From Puniceicoccales bacterium (lineage in GTDB: Bacteria; Verrucomicrobiota; Verrucomicrobiia; Opitutales; JAIRKQ01): a stretch of 6,220 nt of DNA. The notes under the pieces were generated by a model that was not told the DNA's origin, made no database searches, and was given only the letters and a program-made list of their open reading frames with translations. The DNA lies in assembly GCA_031270385.1 (NCBI GenBank), contig JAISXS010000081.1:1-6220 (forward strand), written 5' to 3'. This document shows, in pieces, positions 5,500-6,220 of this stretch (positions within the stretch are counted from its first letter, which is position 1; each line of letters begins with the position of its first letter). Both the position numbers and the translations under genes were made by a program.

Positions 5500-6220
5500 T
5501 CAATCGCAAGCCGATAAATTCTGGTTAACTATTTGCGACGGAATGGCTTCCCATGGCGGGATCAACTTATCGGCTACTTCGCCGATTGACATTTTCTCTA
5601 TTTCTTCGAGCGTCAATGCGTTTTCTATCGTGAAATTTCCAACGGTAGTCCGGCAAAGACTAATCAAGTGCGCCCCGCATTGCAGTCGTTCACCCAAATC
5701 ATTGACCAGCGTGCGCACATATGTCCCCTTGCTACAGTGTACAAAAAAGTCGATCTCATCACCGCGATGATCAGTAATTTCCAGGGAATGGACACGAATA
5801 AACTGAGGATCGCGGTCGACAACTTTACCCTTTCTCGCCAGATCACATAACTTTTTTCCGTTAATTTTTTTTGCTGAAAACATCGGTGGGGTCTGAAGTT
5901 GATCGCCGATGAAATTTTTCGCCATATCCTTAATCATATCGACTGTTATATTTTCAGCATTTCCAACGGCAACGACTTTTCCCTCAATGTCATGGCTGTC
6001 GGTCGACACGCCCAGCTTCATCGTACCGCGGTAGCATTTTGACAATCCGACTAAATATTGCGAAATCCGCGTTGCGCGGCCGATCAATACCAGCAACAGC
6101 CCAGTCGCCATCGGATCAAGCGTCCCGGCGTGGCCAATTTTTTTGATCCCCAAAGTTCTTCTCAGCCCGGCTACGACATCATGGGATGTCATCCATTGCG
6201 ACTTGTCGATCGGCAAAACT
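5500..6220 (-). CDS. truB: tRNA pseudouridine(55) synthase TruB, 5'-partial
   Basis: TruB converts uridine 55 in the T-loop of tRNAs to pseudouridine. The frame runs off the right edge. The visible part reads VLPIDKSQWMTSHDVV, matching the family's GxLxxDKPxGxTS opening, so probably only a few residues are missing and the in-frame TTG at 6216 is not the real start. The catalytic Asp lies in GHAGTLDPMATG (codon 6115-6117). Other family motifs are YRGTMKLGVSTDSHDIEG, PPMFSAKKINGKKLCDLARKG and SKGTYVRTLVNDLG. With about 240 residues it lacks a C-terminal PUA domain, like the short TruB proteins of several phyla. An oddity is KSQW where KPxG is nearly universal. The TGA stop (5500-5502) is 20 bases before the ribF ATG, indicating a shared transcript. 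Confidence 0.95.
   Translation of the reverse strand, partial: VLPIDKSQWMTSHDVVAGLRRTLGIKKIGHAGTLDPMATGLLLVLIGRATRISQYLVGLSKCYRGTMKLGVSTDSHDIEGKVVAVGNAENITVDMIKDMAKNFIGDQLQTPPMFSAKKINGKKLCDLARKGKVVDRDPQFIRVHSLEITDHRGDEIDFFVHCSKGTYVRTLVNDLGERLQCGAHLISLCRTTVGNFTIENALTLEEIEKMSIGEVADKLIPPWEAIPSQIVNQNLSACD

Overview
The window looks like a piece of a bacterial chromosome that is decaying under small repeats. The S1 protein, with six S1 domains, an N-terminus of MSTVMEELLS type and a KVKGGLLVNIGVDAFLPAS-like second domain, and the truB-ribF gene pair recall Verrucomicrobiota (perhaps Opitutae) or the related Chlamydiae. This assignment is from memory of the families, with no search behind it. Transposase debris, a gene broken by a repeat and a housekeeping gene shortened at a repeat would suit a host-associated lineage undergoing genome reduction, but that is inference.

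Layout. Positions 1-620 are mobile-element debris: a short inverted scrap of transposase, a palindromic element (copy A), the 3' part of an IS630-type transposase gene, then two more palindromic elements in tandem (copies D and B). Positions 680-1345 hold a promoter and a ribosome binding site in front of a small plus-strand gene of unknown function, split by a reverse-oriented copy (F). From 1382 to the right edge everything coding is on the minus strand. In transcription order this is truB (cut by the window edge), ribF (FAD synthetase domain only), palindromic element C, an rpsA leader with a possible promoter, rpsA and lysS. lysS converges on the broken plus-strand gene.

How the genes relate. 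truB (tRNA pseudouridine 55), rpsA (ribosomal protein S1) and lysS (lysyl-tRNA synthetase) all serve translation. ribF makes flavin cofactors and is probably co-transcribed with truB. rpsA and lysS are 62 bases apart and probably form a second transcription unit.

The main discovery is a family of five diverged palindromic elements of 104-107 bp, bounded by TA or TA-like dinucleotides: A 16-121, D 411-517, B 516-619, F 793-896 (reversed) and C 4802-4905. Each has long terminal inverted repeats, a core around ACGATGCTTAGCG, and an apical hairpin whose sequence differs between copies while the pairing is kept. They resemble MITEs of the IS630/Tc1 type. Copy F interrupts a gene in frame and inserts stops. 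Copy C sits exactly where ribF ends after its FAD synthetase domain, so the riboflavin kinase half is missing. Copy D supplies the stop of the transposase remnant.
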